From NCBI RefSeq assembly GCF_003355455.1, contig NZ_CP031357.1, positions 288,501-352,500 on the forward strand: DNA of 64,000 nucleotides. The letters run 5' to 3'. The DNA comes from Erythrobacter aureus. GTDB taxonomy: Bacteria; Pseudomonadota; Alphaproteobacteria; Sphingomonadales; Sphingomonadaceae. Both the position numbers and the translations under genes were made by a program. Position 1 is the stretch's first letter. Each line of letters opens with the position of its first letter. Below, piece by piece: positions 1-8,216 of this stretch. The notes under the pieces were generated by a model. It was not told the DNA's origin and ran no database searches. It saw nothing but the letters and a program-made list of their open reading frames with translations.

Positions 1-403
1 CCGATTTCCATTCGCCCTTCGATCTGCGCGTACCTTCCGCCGCAATCACCAGCGCCAGCCGCTCGCGCCGGTCGAATTCGGCGGCGATCTGATCGACCAT
101 ATTGGTCCGCTTGGTCCGGTCGATGGGAATTCCGCCCATATCCAGCATGAAGCTTTTCAAGATACCCCGGAACAGCGTGTGCTTGCCCATGAAGTTCGGC
201 TCGACGCCCTCTTCCGCGGTTGCACCGATGAAGAACACGAAGTCCCAATTCGATGAATGCGGCGCACCGGCGATTACGTATTTCGGAATGTCTGGCAGAT
301 GTCCGTCGAGCTTCCAGCCCTTCCAGTGGTAAATCGCCACGATGACACGCCGCACGACGCGCGACAGGATCGATCGCTTGCGGCAAGGCCCGTTGGACGA
401 CAA
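1..403 (-). CDS. Lysophospholipid acyltransferase (PlsC-like), partial
   Basis: Membrane-associated acyltransferase that would move an acyl chain onto a lysophospholipid or similar acceptor. The visible 134 residues carry the PlsC pattern: H-x4-D at residues 49-54 (APHSSNWDF), the block GGIPIDR at 90-96 and EGTR at 123-126. An in-frame TAA lies just upstream and no ATG or GTG is available, so TTG at 403 is the start, preceded by AGGGAG with six bases between. It sits 73 bases after mccB on the same strand and may share its transcript. The C-terminus lies beyond the window, so the acceptor cannot be judged. Confidence 0.8.
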   Translation of the reverse strand, partial: MSSNGPCRKRSILSRVVRRVIVAIYHWKGWKLDGHLPDIPKYVIAGAPHSSNWDFVFFIGATAEEGVEPNFMGKHTLFRGILKSFMLDMGGIPIDRTKRTNMVDQIAAEFDRRERLALVIAAEGTRRSKGEWKS

Positions 404-476
404 TTTACTCTCCCTCGAACGCAGGCGTAGCAGTTACGTCGGGGAAAGCGATAGGGATGCCGCGGTTTCCCGACGG

Positions 477-2087
477 TTACATCCTGAACACGCCGAATTG
501 CGGCTTCTCCGGAATCGGTGCTTCGAGGCAGGCGGCAAACGCGAGGCCGAGCACATCGCGGGTCTGCGCCGGGTCGATCACGCCATCGTCCCACAGGCGC
601 GCGGTGGCGTAATAGGGATTGCCCTCATCCTCGTATTTCTGGCGGATCGGGGCTTTGAACTCCTCGGCCTGTTCGTCGGTCCAGCTATCGGCGTCGCGGT
701 GAACGGTGGCGAGGACCGACGCGGCCTGCTCGCCGCCCATCACCGAAATGCGCGCATTGGGCCAGGTGAACAGGAAGCGCGGGCTATAGGCGCGGCCGCA
801 CATGCCGTAATTGCCCGCGCCGAAGCTACCGCCGATGACGACGGTCACTTTGGGCACGGTCGCGGTGGCGACGGCGGTGACCAGCTTCGCACCATGCTTG
901 GCGATCCCCTCCGCCTCGTATTTCCCGCCGACCATGAAGCCGGAAATATTCTGCAGGAACAGCAGCGGTATGCGGCGCTGGCAGGCAAGCTCGATAAAAT
1001 GCGCGCCCTTCTGCGCGCTTTCGGAAAACAGCACGCCGTTATTGGCGAGGATCGCCACCGGCATGCCCCAGATATGCGCAAAGCCGCAGACCAACGTGCT
1101 GCCGTAATGCTGCTTGAACTCGTGAAATTCGCTGCCGTCGACGAGGCGGGCGATGACCTCGTGCACATCGTAGGGCGCGCGCACATCGTCGGGAATCAGC
1201 GCATAGAGATCGTCGGCATCGAATTTCGGCGGGCGCGGATCGCGCAGCTCGATATTCTTCGCCTCGGCACAATTATCGCCGAGATGCGACACGATATCGC
1301 GCACGATGGTGAGCGCGTGTTCGTCATTCTCGGCCAGATGATCGACCACGCCGCTTTTCTTGGCGTGGAGATCGCCGCCGCCCAGATCCTCGGCGCTGAT
1401 TTCCTCGCCCGTCGCCGCCTTCACCAGCGGCGGCCCGGCAAGGAAGATCGTGCCCTGATTGCGCACGATCACCGTCTCGTCGGACATGGCGGGCACGTAA
1501 GCCCCGCCCGCCGTGCAGCTCCCCATCACGCAGGCGATCTGCGGGATGCCCAGCGCGCTCATATTGGCCTGGTTGAAGAAGATGCGCCCGAAATGGTCGC
1601 GGTCTGGGAAGACCTCGGCCTGGTGCGGCAGGTTGGCCCCGCCGCTGTCGACGAGGTAGATGCAGGGAAGGCGGTTCTCCTGCGCGATCTCCTGCGCGCG
1701 CAGGTGCTTCTTGACCGTCATCGGGTAATAGGTGCCGCCCTTCACGGTGGCATCGTTGCACACGATCATCACCTGCCGCCCCGACACGCGCCCGATCCCG
1801 GCGATCATCCCCGCGCCGTTGATTTCGTCCTTGCCGTACATGCCATTGGCGGCGAGCTGGCCGATCTCGAGAAACGGGCTGCCCGGATCGAGCAGCCGCT
1901 CGACACGCTCACGCGGAAGCAGCTTGCCCCGTCCGACATGCCGCTCGCGGCTTCCTTCGGAGCCACCCAGTGCGGCGGCAGCAACGGTGGAGCGCAAGTC
2001 TGCGACGAGCGATGTGTTGTGCTCGAAGCGCGCCTTGGCGTCGGGCGCCTCCCGGTCGAGCGTGGAAGTGAGAACGGGTGCAGTCAT
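477..2087 (-). CDS. mccB: 3-Methylcrotonyl-CoA carboxylase, beta (carboxyltransferase) subunit
   Basis: Transfers the carboxyl group from the biotin carried by the alpha subunit to 3-methylcrotonyl-CoA, a step of leucine breakdown. At 536 residues it has the full length of this subunit. The carboxyltransferase fold is marked by VDSGGANLPHQAEVFPDR at 146-163, GSCTAGGAYVPAMSDE at 189-204 and, in the second half, GGSFGAGNYGMCGRAYSP. It lies downstream of isovaleryl-CoA dehydrogenase, which makes its substrate, and this context favours methylcrotonyl- over propionyl-CoA as substrate. The biotin-bearing alpha subunit is not in the window. The start is ATG at 2087, nine bases after the stop of the PhnA-type gene, so one operon is likely. 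Confidence 0.93.
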   Translation of the reverse strand: MTAPVLTSTLDREAPDAKARFEHNTSLVADLRSTVAAAALGGSEGSRERHVGRGKLLPRERVERLLDPGSPFLEIGQLAANGMYGKDEINGAGMIAGIGRVSGRQVMIVCNDATVKGGTYYPMTVKKHLRAQEIAQENRLPCIYLVDSGGANLPHQAEVFPDRDHFGRIFFNQANMSALGIPQIACVMGSCTAGGAYVPAMSDETVIVRNQGTIFLAGPPLVKAATGEEISAEDLGGGDLHAKKSGVVDHLAENDEHALTIVRDIVSHLGDNCAEAKNIELRDPRPPKFDADDLYALIPDDVRAPYDVHEVIARLVDGSEFHEFKQHYGSTLVCGFAHIWGMPVAILANNGVLFSESAQKGAHFIELACQRRIPLLFLQNISGFMVGGKYEAEGIAKHGAKLVTAVATATVPKVTVVIGGSFGAGNYGMCGRAYSPRFLFTWPNARISVMGGEQAASVLATVHRDADSWTDEQAEEFKAPIRQKYEDEGNPYYATARLWDDGVIDPAQTRDVLGLAFAACLEAPIPEKPQFGVFRM

Positions 2088-2096
2088 TGGTTTGCC

Positions 2097-2402
2097 CTAA
2101 CGCTTCTTGACGAATTCGGCACGTAGGACGAGGCCCTTGATGCCGGGATATTTGCAGTCGATTTCCTGCGCATCGCCGGTCAGCCGGATCGACTTGATGA
2201 GCGTGCCTTGCTTCAGTGTTTGGCCCGCTCCCTTCACGTTGAGATCCTTGACCAGCGTGACCTGGTCGCCATCCTGCAGCAGGTTGCCAACCGCGTCGCG
2301 GACCTCGACATTTTCGGTCGCAGCCTGCTTTGCTGCCAGCTCCGAAGCGGGCATCCACTCGCCACTTTCCTCGTCGTAGACGTAGTCCTCGTCTGCGCTC
2401 AC
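2097..2402 (-). CDS. PhnA/YjdM C-terminal domain protein (short form)
   Basis: Small protein of 101 residues made almost only of the PhnA (YjdM) C-terminal domain: DAVGNLLQDGDQVTLVKDL at 36-54 followed by GTLIKSIRL and GLVLRAEFVKK at the end. The N-terminal zinc ribbon of full-length PhnA is missing; instead there is an acidic stretch (DYVYDEESGEWMPASEL). Despite the historical phosphonate name, the biochemical role of this family is not settled. Its GTG start overlaps the stop of ivd as GTGA and its stop lies nine bases before mccB, so it is translationally coupled inside the leucine-degradation operon. A function there is not obvious from sequence. Confidence 0.8.
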   Translation of the reverse strand: MSADEDYVYDEESGEWMPASELAAKQAATENVEVRDAVGNLLQDGDQVTLVKDLNVKGAGQTLKQGTLIKSIRLTGDAQEIDCKYPGIKGLVLRAEFVKKR

Positions 2403-3568
2403 CCCGCCGCCCCGATCAGTTCGCGCCCGATCAGCATCCGCCGGATCTCGTTCGTGCCCGCCCCGATATCGAGCAGCTTGGCATCGCGCATGTACCGTTC
2501 CACCGGCCAGTCGAGCGTGTAGCCCGCGCCGCCCAGTGCCTGAACGCTTTCAGCGGCCACGCGGAAGGCGTTTTCCGATGCCAGCAGGATCGCGCCGGCC
2601 GCATCGAAGCGGGTGGTCTTTTCCGCATCGCAGCTCTTGGCCACGGCATAGGTATAGGCACGCGCCGATTGCAGCGCGACATACATGTCCGCCACCTTGG
2701 CCTGCATAAGCTGGAAGCTGCCGATGGGCTTGCCGAACTGCTTGCGCTCGCGAAGGTAGGGGATGACCGTGTCGAGGCAGGCCTGCATCACGCCGAGCTG
2801 CAATCCGGCAAGGACCACGCGCTCGTAATCCAGCCCGCTCATCAGCACGCCGACGCCCCCGTTTTCGGGACCCATCACGTTCTCTTCCGGAACGAAGCAA
2901 TCGTCGAACACGAGCTCGGCCGTGGGCGAGCCGCGCATGCCGACCTTCTCGATCTTCTGGCCGATCGAAAAGCCAACGAAATCCTTCTCTATCAGGAAGG
3001 TGGTGATGCCGCGGCTGGCGGCGTCGGGCGAAGTCTTGGCATAGACCACCAGCGTATCGGCGTAAGGCGCGTTGGTGATCCAGAACTTCGTGCCGTTGAG
3101 CACATACCCGCCATCGACCTTCTCGGCCTTCGCCTTCATCGAGACGACGTCCGAACCGGCGCCTGCCTCGCTCATCGCCAGGCTGCCCACATGCTCGCCG
3201 CTGATGAGCTTCGGAAGGTAATTGGCCTTCTGTTCCGTGTTACCCCAGCGTGCAATCTGGTTGACGCAGAGGTTGGAATGCGCCCCATAGCTGAGGCCCA
3301 CGCTCGCGCTCGCACGGCTGACTTCCTCGACCGCGATGACATGCTCCAGATAGCCGAGATCGAGCCCGCCATCCTCTTCGCTCACAGTGATGCCGTGCAG
3401 GCCCAGCTCGCCCATCTGCTGCCACAGCTCGGACTTCGGGAAGTAATCCTCGCGATCGACCTTGTCTGCCAGCGGAGCGATCTGTTCGTCGGCGAAGCGA
3501 GACACGCTCTCGCGGATCATTTCGGCGCTTTCGCCGAGCTGGAAATCGAAATCGGGGGTCGCGCGCAT
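2399..3568 (-). CDS. ivd: Isovaleryl-CoA dehydrogenase
   Basis: FAD enzyme of the acyl-CoA dehydrogenase family that oxidises isovaleryl-CoA to 3-methylcrotonyl-CoA in leucine degradation and passes electrons to ETF. It has 389 residues. The catalytic base is placed as in isovaleryl-CoA dehydrogenases, in the helix SGLDYERVVLAG (Glu249), rather than in the C-terminal loop, where this protein has IGAGTNEIRR. FAD-contact segments AMSEAGAGSD (131-140) and WITNAPYADT (163-172) are present. It is the first gene of a minus-strand operon with the PhnA-type gene and mccB. The upstream gap is divergent with the sensor kinase gene. Confidence 0.93.
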   Translation of the reverse strand: MRATPDFDFQLGESAEMIRESVSRFADEQIAPLADKVDREDYFPKSELWQQMGELGLHGITVSEEDGGLDLGYLEHVIAVEEVSRASASVGLSYGAHSNLCVNQIARWGNTEQKANYLPKLISGEHVGSLAMSEAGAGSDVVSMKAKAEKVDGGYVLNGTKFWITNAPYADTLVVYAKTSPDAASRGITTFLIEKDFVGFSIGQKIEKVGMRGSPTAELVFDDCFVPEENVMGPENGGVGVLMSGLDYERVVLAGLQLGVMQACLDTVIPYLRERKQFGKPIGSFQLMQAKVADMYVALQSARAYTYAVAKSCDAEKTTRFDAAGAILLASENAFRVAAESVQALGGAGYTLDWPVERYMRDAKLLDIGAGTNEIRRMLIGRELIGAAG

Positions 3569-3687
3569 GGTCTCTCCTCAAACGCCTCGCGAAAATCGTA
3601 TGCGCGCGCCGATAGCGGAGCAGGCGGCACTGGGCAAACCGAATAGGTCGGTGGCGCGCGCATGGCCGTTATATACTTTACGAAATT

Positions 3688-3713
3688 GGCGCTTGCTCCT
3701 AGGCGCTTGCTCC
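3688..3713 (+). repeat. Tandem direct repeat in the leader of the sensor kinase gene
   Basis: The 12-mer GGCGCTTGCTCC occurs at 3688-3699 and again at 3702-3713, a period of 14 bases, directly before the ATG at 3718. A TATACT box at 3672-3677 could be a -10 element. No Shine-Dalgarno sequence is visible between the repeat and the start codon. Confidence 0.6.
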
Positions 3714-3717
3714 CGAA

Positions 3718-5244
3718 ATGTTTCGCAAGGACAACATCCTGTGGCCGGACGGGCAATCACCCTCCGATGCCCATTGCGACGAGGACAAGCGCCTCGCGAT
3801 TCTGGCCGCCCACGGCACGAAGGGGCTGGTGGATGATCCGGAATTGCAGGAGATCGTCGACCTCGTCGCGCGGATTTGCGATGCCCCGATCGCGATGGTC
3901 ACGATGGTCGAAAAGGAGCAGCAGAGCTTCCTGTCCCGCACCGGCCTCGAAGCCCGCGACACTCCCCGCTCGAACAGCTTTTGCGCGCATGCCATGCTGG
4001 GGGGGGACCCCATGGTGATACACGATACGCTTGAGGACCGGCGTTTCGCCGACAATCCGCTAGTCGCCGGGCCACCGCATATCCGGTTCTATGCCGGCCA
4101 CCCGTTGATATCGACTGAAGGCGCCCCGCTCGGCGCATTGTGTATCATCGACACCGTACCGCGCGACCATGGGTTGTCACCACTGCAACGCGAAGCCCTT
4201 TCGGTTCTGGCCAAGAGCGTCATGCGACGGATATCCCAGCAGCGGCTGAGCGAGAGCGCCCAGCGAGCACTCGATGTCCGCGAAAGCTATTTGCAGCGCA
4301 TGATCGACAGCGTACCGGGCATCGCCTGGTCGGCCGACGAAGATGGCAATTTCGATCATGTGAACGCCCAATGGGAGGAGCTGACGGGTCTTCCCAAACC
4401 CCGGGTAGCCGCCGACTGGCGCACTGCGATCCATCCCGAGGACTGGCAGGCGACATCGGGCGAGTTCCTGGCCTCGCTCCACAGCGGCGAGCCGTTCGAA
4501 TATGAATGGCGCTTGAAACTGGCGGATGGCGGCTACCGATGGATGCTGTCACGGGCAGTCCGGGCCGCGGTCGGTCCCGACCGCAAGCGCTGGTTCGGAA
4601 CGGTGATCGACGTCGATCGCCAGCACCGTCTTTCCGACACGCGCGACCTGCTGGCAAACGAGCTGTCGCACCGGATCAAGAACATCTTCGCCGTCGTCTC
4701 CGGCCTTGTCGCGATCCGTTCGCGCGGGAAACCGGAGGTTGCGGAATTCGCGGCGGAGCTCAATCAGGTGATTCGCGACCTGAATACGGCGCACAATTAC
4801 GTCCGCCCCGATCACGGACCGACGGCGAACACGCTTTCCGGCCTGCTGGCAGACCTGCTTGCGCCCTATGGAACCCCCGGCGAGGAACGGTTCAGTATAA
4901 GCGGTCCGGGAATCGCGATCGGACCACGCGCCGCCACGCCGCTGGCGCTGATATTCCACGAACTGGCGACAAATTCCGCCAAATATGGCGCGCTGTCCTG
5001 CCCCGAGGGAACCGTGACGGTCGCGGTGGAGGACGATTGCAGCGACACGGGCAATATCTGCGTCACCTGGCGCGAAAATGCGCGAAGCTGCGGCCTACCC
5101 GGCGAATCGGATCGCGAGGGCTTCGGTTCGCGCCTGCTGCGCATGGCGGTGGAAGGCCAGCTTGGCGGCACGTTCGAACGCACCTATTCGGACGATGGAC
5201 TGGACGTGCGCATCGGCTTCCCCCGATCCGCGGTCGATAGCTGA
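3718..5244 (+). CDS. GAF-PAS sensor histidine kinase, HWE family
   Basis: Cytoplasmic sensor kinase of 508 residues with no membrane segment. Order of domains: a GAF domain at about 25-170 (FCAHAMLGGDPMVIHDTLED), a PAS fold at about 190-300 (SVPGIAWSADEDGNFDHVN, then FEYEWRLKLADGGYRWM) and an HWE-type kinase core. The phosphoacceptor is His318 in NELSHRIKN, the N-box is HELATNSAKYGALS with Asn419, and the W-x-E feature that names the family appears in VTWREN. In alphaproteobacteria HWE kinases often feed single-domain regulators, including general stress signalling; no partner regulator lies next to it. It is read divergently from the leucine operon. The start ATG has no clear ribosome binding site. 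Confidence 0.88.
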   Translation: MFRKDNILWPDGQSPSDAHCDEDKRLAILAAHGTKGLVDDPELQEIVDLVARICDAPIAMVTMVEKEQQSFLSRTGLEARDTPRSNSFCAHAMLGGDPMVIHDTLEDRRFADNPLVAGPPHIRFYAGHPLISTEGAPLGALCIIDTVPRDHGLSPLQREALSVLAKSVMRRISQQRLSESAQRALDVRESYLQRMIDSVPGIAWSADEDGNFDHVNAQWEELTGLPKPRVAADWRTAIHPEDWQATSGEFLASLHSGEPFEYEWRLKLADGGYRWMLSRAVRAAVGPDRKRWFGTVIDVDRQHRLSDTRDLLANELSHRIKNIFAVVSGLVAIRSRGKPEVAEFAAELNQVIRDLNTAHNYVRPDHGPTANTLSGLLADLLAPYGTPGEERFSISGPGIAIGPRAATPLALIFHELATNSAKYGALSCPEGTVTVAVEDDCSDTGNICVTWRENARSCGLPGESDREGFGSRLLRMAVEGQLGGTFERTYSDDGLDVRIGFPRSAVDS

Positions 5245-5314
5245 CCGGGCACCGCCCTTGAACCGGTCGCCCGCCTGTGCTTTCGCTGACACCATGCGAA
5301 GCAAAGGGGAACAC

Positions 5315-5761
5315 ATGCGCCGTTTGCCGGTCCTGGCCGTAGCCATAGCGACGCTTGCCGCGTGCTCGCCCGAAGCTGGTGAAAGCAACGAGGCCGCACA
5401 CGCCCCGCAAGAGGCTATCACACCTTCGGGCGAACCGGCTCCCGACGCATTTTCCGCCACCGCCTGGCGCGCTCTGGCTGCCGATGGCGCGCGCTACACC
5501 ACATATCTCGACGCCGATGGCACCTATCGCGATTTGCGCAATGGCGATCCCTGGCAGACTGGCAAATGGAGCCATGCCGACAGCCCACAAGGTCGGCTTC
5601 TGTGTTTCACGCCCGATCACGACAATGGCGTCGAGCGCTGCTGGGAGCCGGGCCGGATGAGCGATGGCGCCATGCGCGCGGAAAGCGAGACCGGGCATTC
5701 GATCGAACTCGAGCGCGTGGAATACAGCCTGCCCCCCGAGGTCGACGAAGAGCCATCATGA
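5315..5761 (+). CDS. Hypothetical lipoprotein
   Basis: Exported lipoprotein of 148 residues. The signal peptide MRRLPVLAVAIATLAAC ends in a lipobox LAAC, so Cys17 is the expected lipidation site; the mature part is hydrophilic, with a stretch resembling a small beta domain (YTTYLDADGTYRDLRNGD, then GKWSHADSPQGRLLCFT). Similar W/Y-rich modules occur in sphingomonad lipoproteins of unknown function. ATG at 5315 is preferred over the in-frame ATG at 5294 because AAAGGGGA lies four bases before it. The stop overlaps the ABC ATPase start as ATGA, so it is probably cotranscribed with the transporter, but I cannot assign it a role there. Confidence 0.75.
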   Translation: MRRLPVLAVAIATLAACSPEAGESNEAAHAPQEAITPSGEPAPDAFSATAWRALAADGARYTTYLDADGTYRDLRNGDPWQTGKWSHADSPQGRLLCFTPDHDNGVERCWEPGRMSDGAMRAESETGHSIELERVEYSLPPEVDEEPS

Positions 5762-6525
5762 CCGAAACGCCCGGGGCGCTGCTTCAGCTATGCGACCTGT
5801 GCAAGAGCTATGAGACCACCGATGCGGTGTCCGGAGTTTCGCTCGCCATCGCCCGCGGCGAGTTCGTCGCGCTGGTGGGCGCTTCGGGATCGGGCAAGTC
5901 GACGCTGCTGAAAACCGTCAACCGGCTGGTCGAGCCGACATCGGGCACCGTGCGCTTCGATGGCGAACCTATCGCGAACCTGCCCCTCGCCGCGCTCCGA
6001 CACCGAATTGGCTATGTGTTCCAGTCGATCGGCCTGTTTCCCCATATGACCGTGAGCGAAAACATCGCCATCGGCCCGCGGCTGGTCGGCGAAAAGCTGG
6101 CGGCCAGGCGGGTCGAAAAACTTCTCGAACTCGTCGATCTCGATCCCGCCATGGCTACCCGCATGCCCGACGAACTGTCCGGCGGACAGCGCCAGCGGGT
6201 CGGCGTGGCCCGCGCGCTGGCGAACGAGCCGCAAGTTCTGCTGATGGACGAACCTTTCGGCGCGCTCGACCCGGTTACCCGCGACGCGCTGGGCAATCGC
6301 GTCCGCGCGCTCCACGAGAAACTCGGCCTCACGACCGTGATGGTCACACACGACATGGCCGAAGCGCTGCTGCTGGCCGATCGGGTGCTGGTGATGGAGG
6401 ATGGCAGGATCGTCGCCGACGAAGCCCCGCAAGCTCTGCTCGCCGGGGCGGGGGGCGCAATCGCGCAAGGGCTTGTCGCGGTTCCGCGCGCGCAGGCCGA
6501 TCGGCTCGCGGAGCTGGCCCGGTGA
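5758..6525 (+). CDS. Compatible-solute type ABC importer, ATP-binding subunit
   Basis: ATPase of an OpuB/OpuC/OsmV-type importer for glycine betaine, choline or a similar osmolyte; 255 residues. Walker A GASGSGKST at 41-49, Q-loop VFQS near 88-91, signature LSGGQRQ at 140-146, Walker B VLLMDEP at 160-166 and the switch His in VMVTHDM are all intact. The C-terminal CBS domains found in some family members are absent, and the chain ends shortly after the ATPase core. It overlaps the lipoprotein gene (ATGA) before it and the fused permease gene after it (GTGA), giving a tight three-gene operon. Substrate assignment comes from the neighbour's binding domain and is inference. Confidence 0.87.
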   Translation: MTETPGALLQLCDLCKSYETTDAVSGVSLAIARGEFVALVGASGSGKSTLLKTVNRLVEPTSGTVRFDGEPIANLPLAALRHRIGYVFQSIGLFPHMTVSENIAIGPRLVGEKLAARRVEKLLELVDLDPAMATRMPDELSGGQRQRVGVARALANEPQVLLMDEPFGALDPVTRDALGNRVRALHEKLGLTTVMVTHDMAEALLLADRVLVMEDGRIVADEAPQALLAGAGGAIAQGLVAVPRAQADRLAELAR

Positions 6526-8057
6526 GCGACATCGGGACCATACTGCTTGGCCTGGGCGACAAGCTGGCAGCGCATGTGCTCCTGTCGGCCGCCGCCATCG
6601 CACTGGGCATTGCCGTTGCCCTGCCGCTCGCCATCTGGGCGAGCCGCTCGACCGCCGTGGCGCGCGCGACGCTGGGCTTCGCCAGCCTCGTCCAGACGAT
6701 TCCCGCCCTCGCGCTTCTGGCATTGTTTTTCCCAATCCTGCTCAGCTTGCGCGCCGTGTTCGGCGAAGGGCTGCCGACGCTCGGCTTTCTGCCCGCGCTG
6801 CTCGCCCTGTCGCTCTATGCCCTGCTGCCGATCCTGCGCAATGCGGTGACTGCGCAGACCAATCTCGATCCGGGCGTGATCGAGGCTGCCGACGGCGTGG
6901 GCATGACCTTCTGGCAGCGCTTGCGGCTGGTCGAGGCGCCACTGTCCGCGCCCTATATCATGGCCGGAATCCGCACCGCGGCGGTCTGGACAATCGGCGC
7001 GGCGACGCTGTCGACCACCATTGGCCAGCCAAGCCTGGGGGATCCGATCTTCGCCGGCTTGCAAACGCAGAACTGGGTGCTGGTGCTGGCCGGATGCCTT
7101 GCAAGCGCGGGACTGGCGCTGGTGACCGACGCGCTGCTCGGCACCATCGAAAAAGGCCTGGCCTCGCGGCGCCGCTTCCTGACCTGGGGTGGGTTGGCTA
7201 CCGTCGCGCTGGGCATCCTCGCGGCGCTGGCCATACAGGCCGGTGAAGGCAGGGACGATCGCATCGTGATCGGCGCGAAGGGATTTTCCGAACAGTACAT
7301 TCTCGCACGGCTGATCGGGCAGCGGCTGGAGGCAACGGGCTATGCGGTCGACTATCGCGACGGGCTGGGCTCGGCTGTCGCGCACCGTGCGCTTTCCACC
7401 GGCGCGATAGATGTGCTCGTCGATTACACCGGCACGATCTGGACCAACGAAATGGGGCGCAGCGACAATCCCGATCGCGACACCATGCTCGCCGAGATCG
7501 TCGAATGGGAGGACCGCACCAGTGGAACGCGAGTCCTCGGTCGGCTGGGATTCGAAAATGCCTACGGTCTCGCCATGCCGCGCACCGCCGCCGAAGCGGG
7601 CGGATTCGAAACCATCGGCGATCTCGCCCCGCGCGCGCAGAGCATGTCCATTGGCGGCGACCCGGAATTCTTCGAACGGCCCGAATGGATCGCGGTGCGC
7701 AAAGCCTACGGGCTCCGCTTTGGCGAGCGACGCAATTTCTCGCCCACCTTCATGTATAACGCGCTCAAATCCGGCGAGGCGGACGTGATCGGGGCCTATA
7801 CATCCGACGGGCGGATCGCAGCCGACGATCTCGTTTTTCTCGACGATCCCGAACGCGCCTTTCCGAACTATGATGCAATTGTCCTGCTCAGCCCGGAAGC
7901 GAGCGAAGACGAGGGCATCGCCGCAGCCCTGTCCCCGCTGGTGGGCGCGATCGACGTCGCGGCGATGCGCGAGGCCAATCTCTCGGTTGATCGCGACGAA
8001 GACAAGCTCACCTTCGAGGAGGCCGCGCACAGGCTGGCGAAACGCATCGGCCTGTGA
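6522..8057 (+). CDS. Fused permease and substrate-binding protein of the compatible-solute ABC importer
   Basis: One 511-residue polypeptide joins two usual subunits. Residues about 1-215 are a BPD_transp_1 permease with five or six membrane segments and an EAA-type loop (EAADGVGMTFWQRLRLVEAP). A further membrane segment near 225-240 (WGGLATVALGILAALAIQ) leads into an OpuAC/OsmF-type binding domain from about 247 (IVIGAKGFSEQYILARLIG, DVLVDYTGTIW), which would sit in the periplasm tethered to the membrane. Such fusions are known in the Opu family. Starts at GTG 6522 overlapping the ATPase stop. Aromatic ligand-cage residues cannot be fixed without a structure. Confidence 0.88.
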   Translation: MSDIGTILLGLGDKLAAHVLLSAAAIALGIAVALPLAIWASRSTAVARATLGFASLVQTIPALALLALFFPILLSLRAVFGEGLPTLGFLPALLALSLYALLPILRNAVTAQTNLDPGVIEAADGVGMTFWQRLRLVEAPLSAPYIMAGIRTAAVWTIGAATLSTTIGQPSLGDPIFAGLQTQNWVLVLAGCLASAGLALVTDALLGTIEKGLASRRRFLTWGGLATVALGILAALAIQAGEGRDDRIVIGAKGFSEQYILARLIGQRLEATGYAVDYRDGLGSAVAHRALSTGAIDVLVDYTGTIWTNEMGRSDNPDRDTMLAEIVEWEDRTSGTRVLGRLGFENAYGLAMPRTAAEAGGFETIGDLAPRAQSMSIGGDPEFFERPEWIAVRKAYGLRFGERRNFSPTFMYNALKSGEADVIGAYTSDGRIAADDLVFLDDPERAFPNYDAIVLLSPEASEDEGIAAALSPLVGAIDVAAMREANLSVDRDEDKLTFEEAAHRLAKRIGL

Positions 8058-8058
8058 C

Positions 8059-8216
8059 CTAGCGCGCCCTGCGCCATAGCTGCGTCCGCTCGCTGGCGCC
8101 GATCTGGACGACACCATCCCGTTCCGCAGTCACCCAGCGTCCTCGATCGGTTCGGCGAAAGCCAGCGGTGTTGCGGCGAGCGAAAGGGCGGGGCGCGCGA
8201 TCAGGCGCTTCATCAT
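8059..8216 (-). pseudogene. Remnant of a DUF2147-like exported protein, frameshifted and truncated
   Basis: An ATG at 8216 overlaps the midA stop (ATGA) and opens a signal-peptide-like stretch, MMKRLIARPALSLAATPLAF, then EPIEDAG and a stop. In another frame, starting a few bases before that stop, the sequence continues as GRWVTAERDGVVQIGASE and ends at 8059. GRWVTAERDGVVQI resembles the opening of DUF2147 proteins, which follows a signal peptide directly in that family. The two pieces would join if one or two bases were restored near 8127. The rest of the domain (a full member has about 120 more residues) is absent, so I call this a decayed gene. The family match is from memory of the motif. 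Confidence 0.5.

Noticed and set aside
342..2126. Long open frame on the plus strand opposite mccB
   Set aside because: Arg/His/Ala-rich product without recognisable domains, a mirror of a GC-rich coding strand; the minus-strand product is a clear carboxylase subunit.
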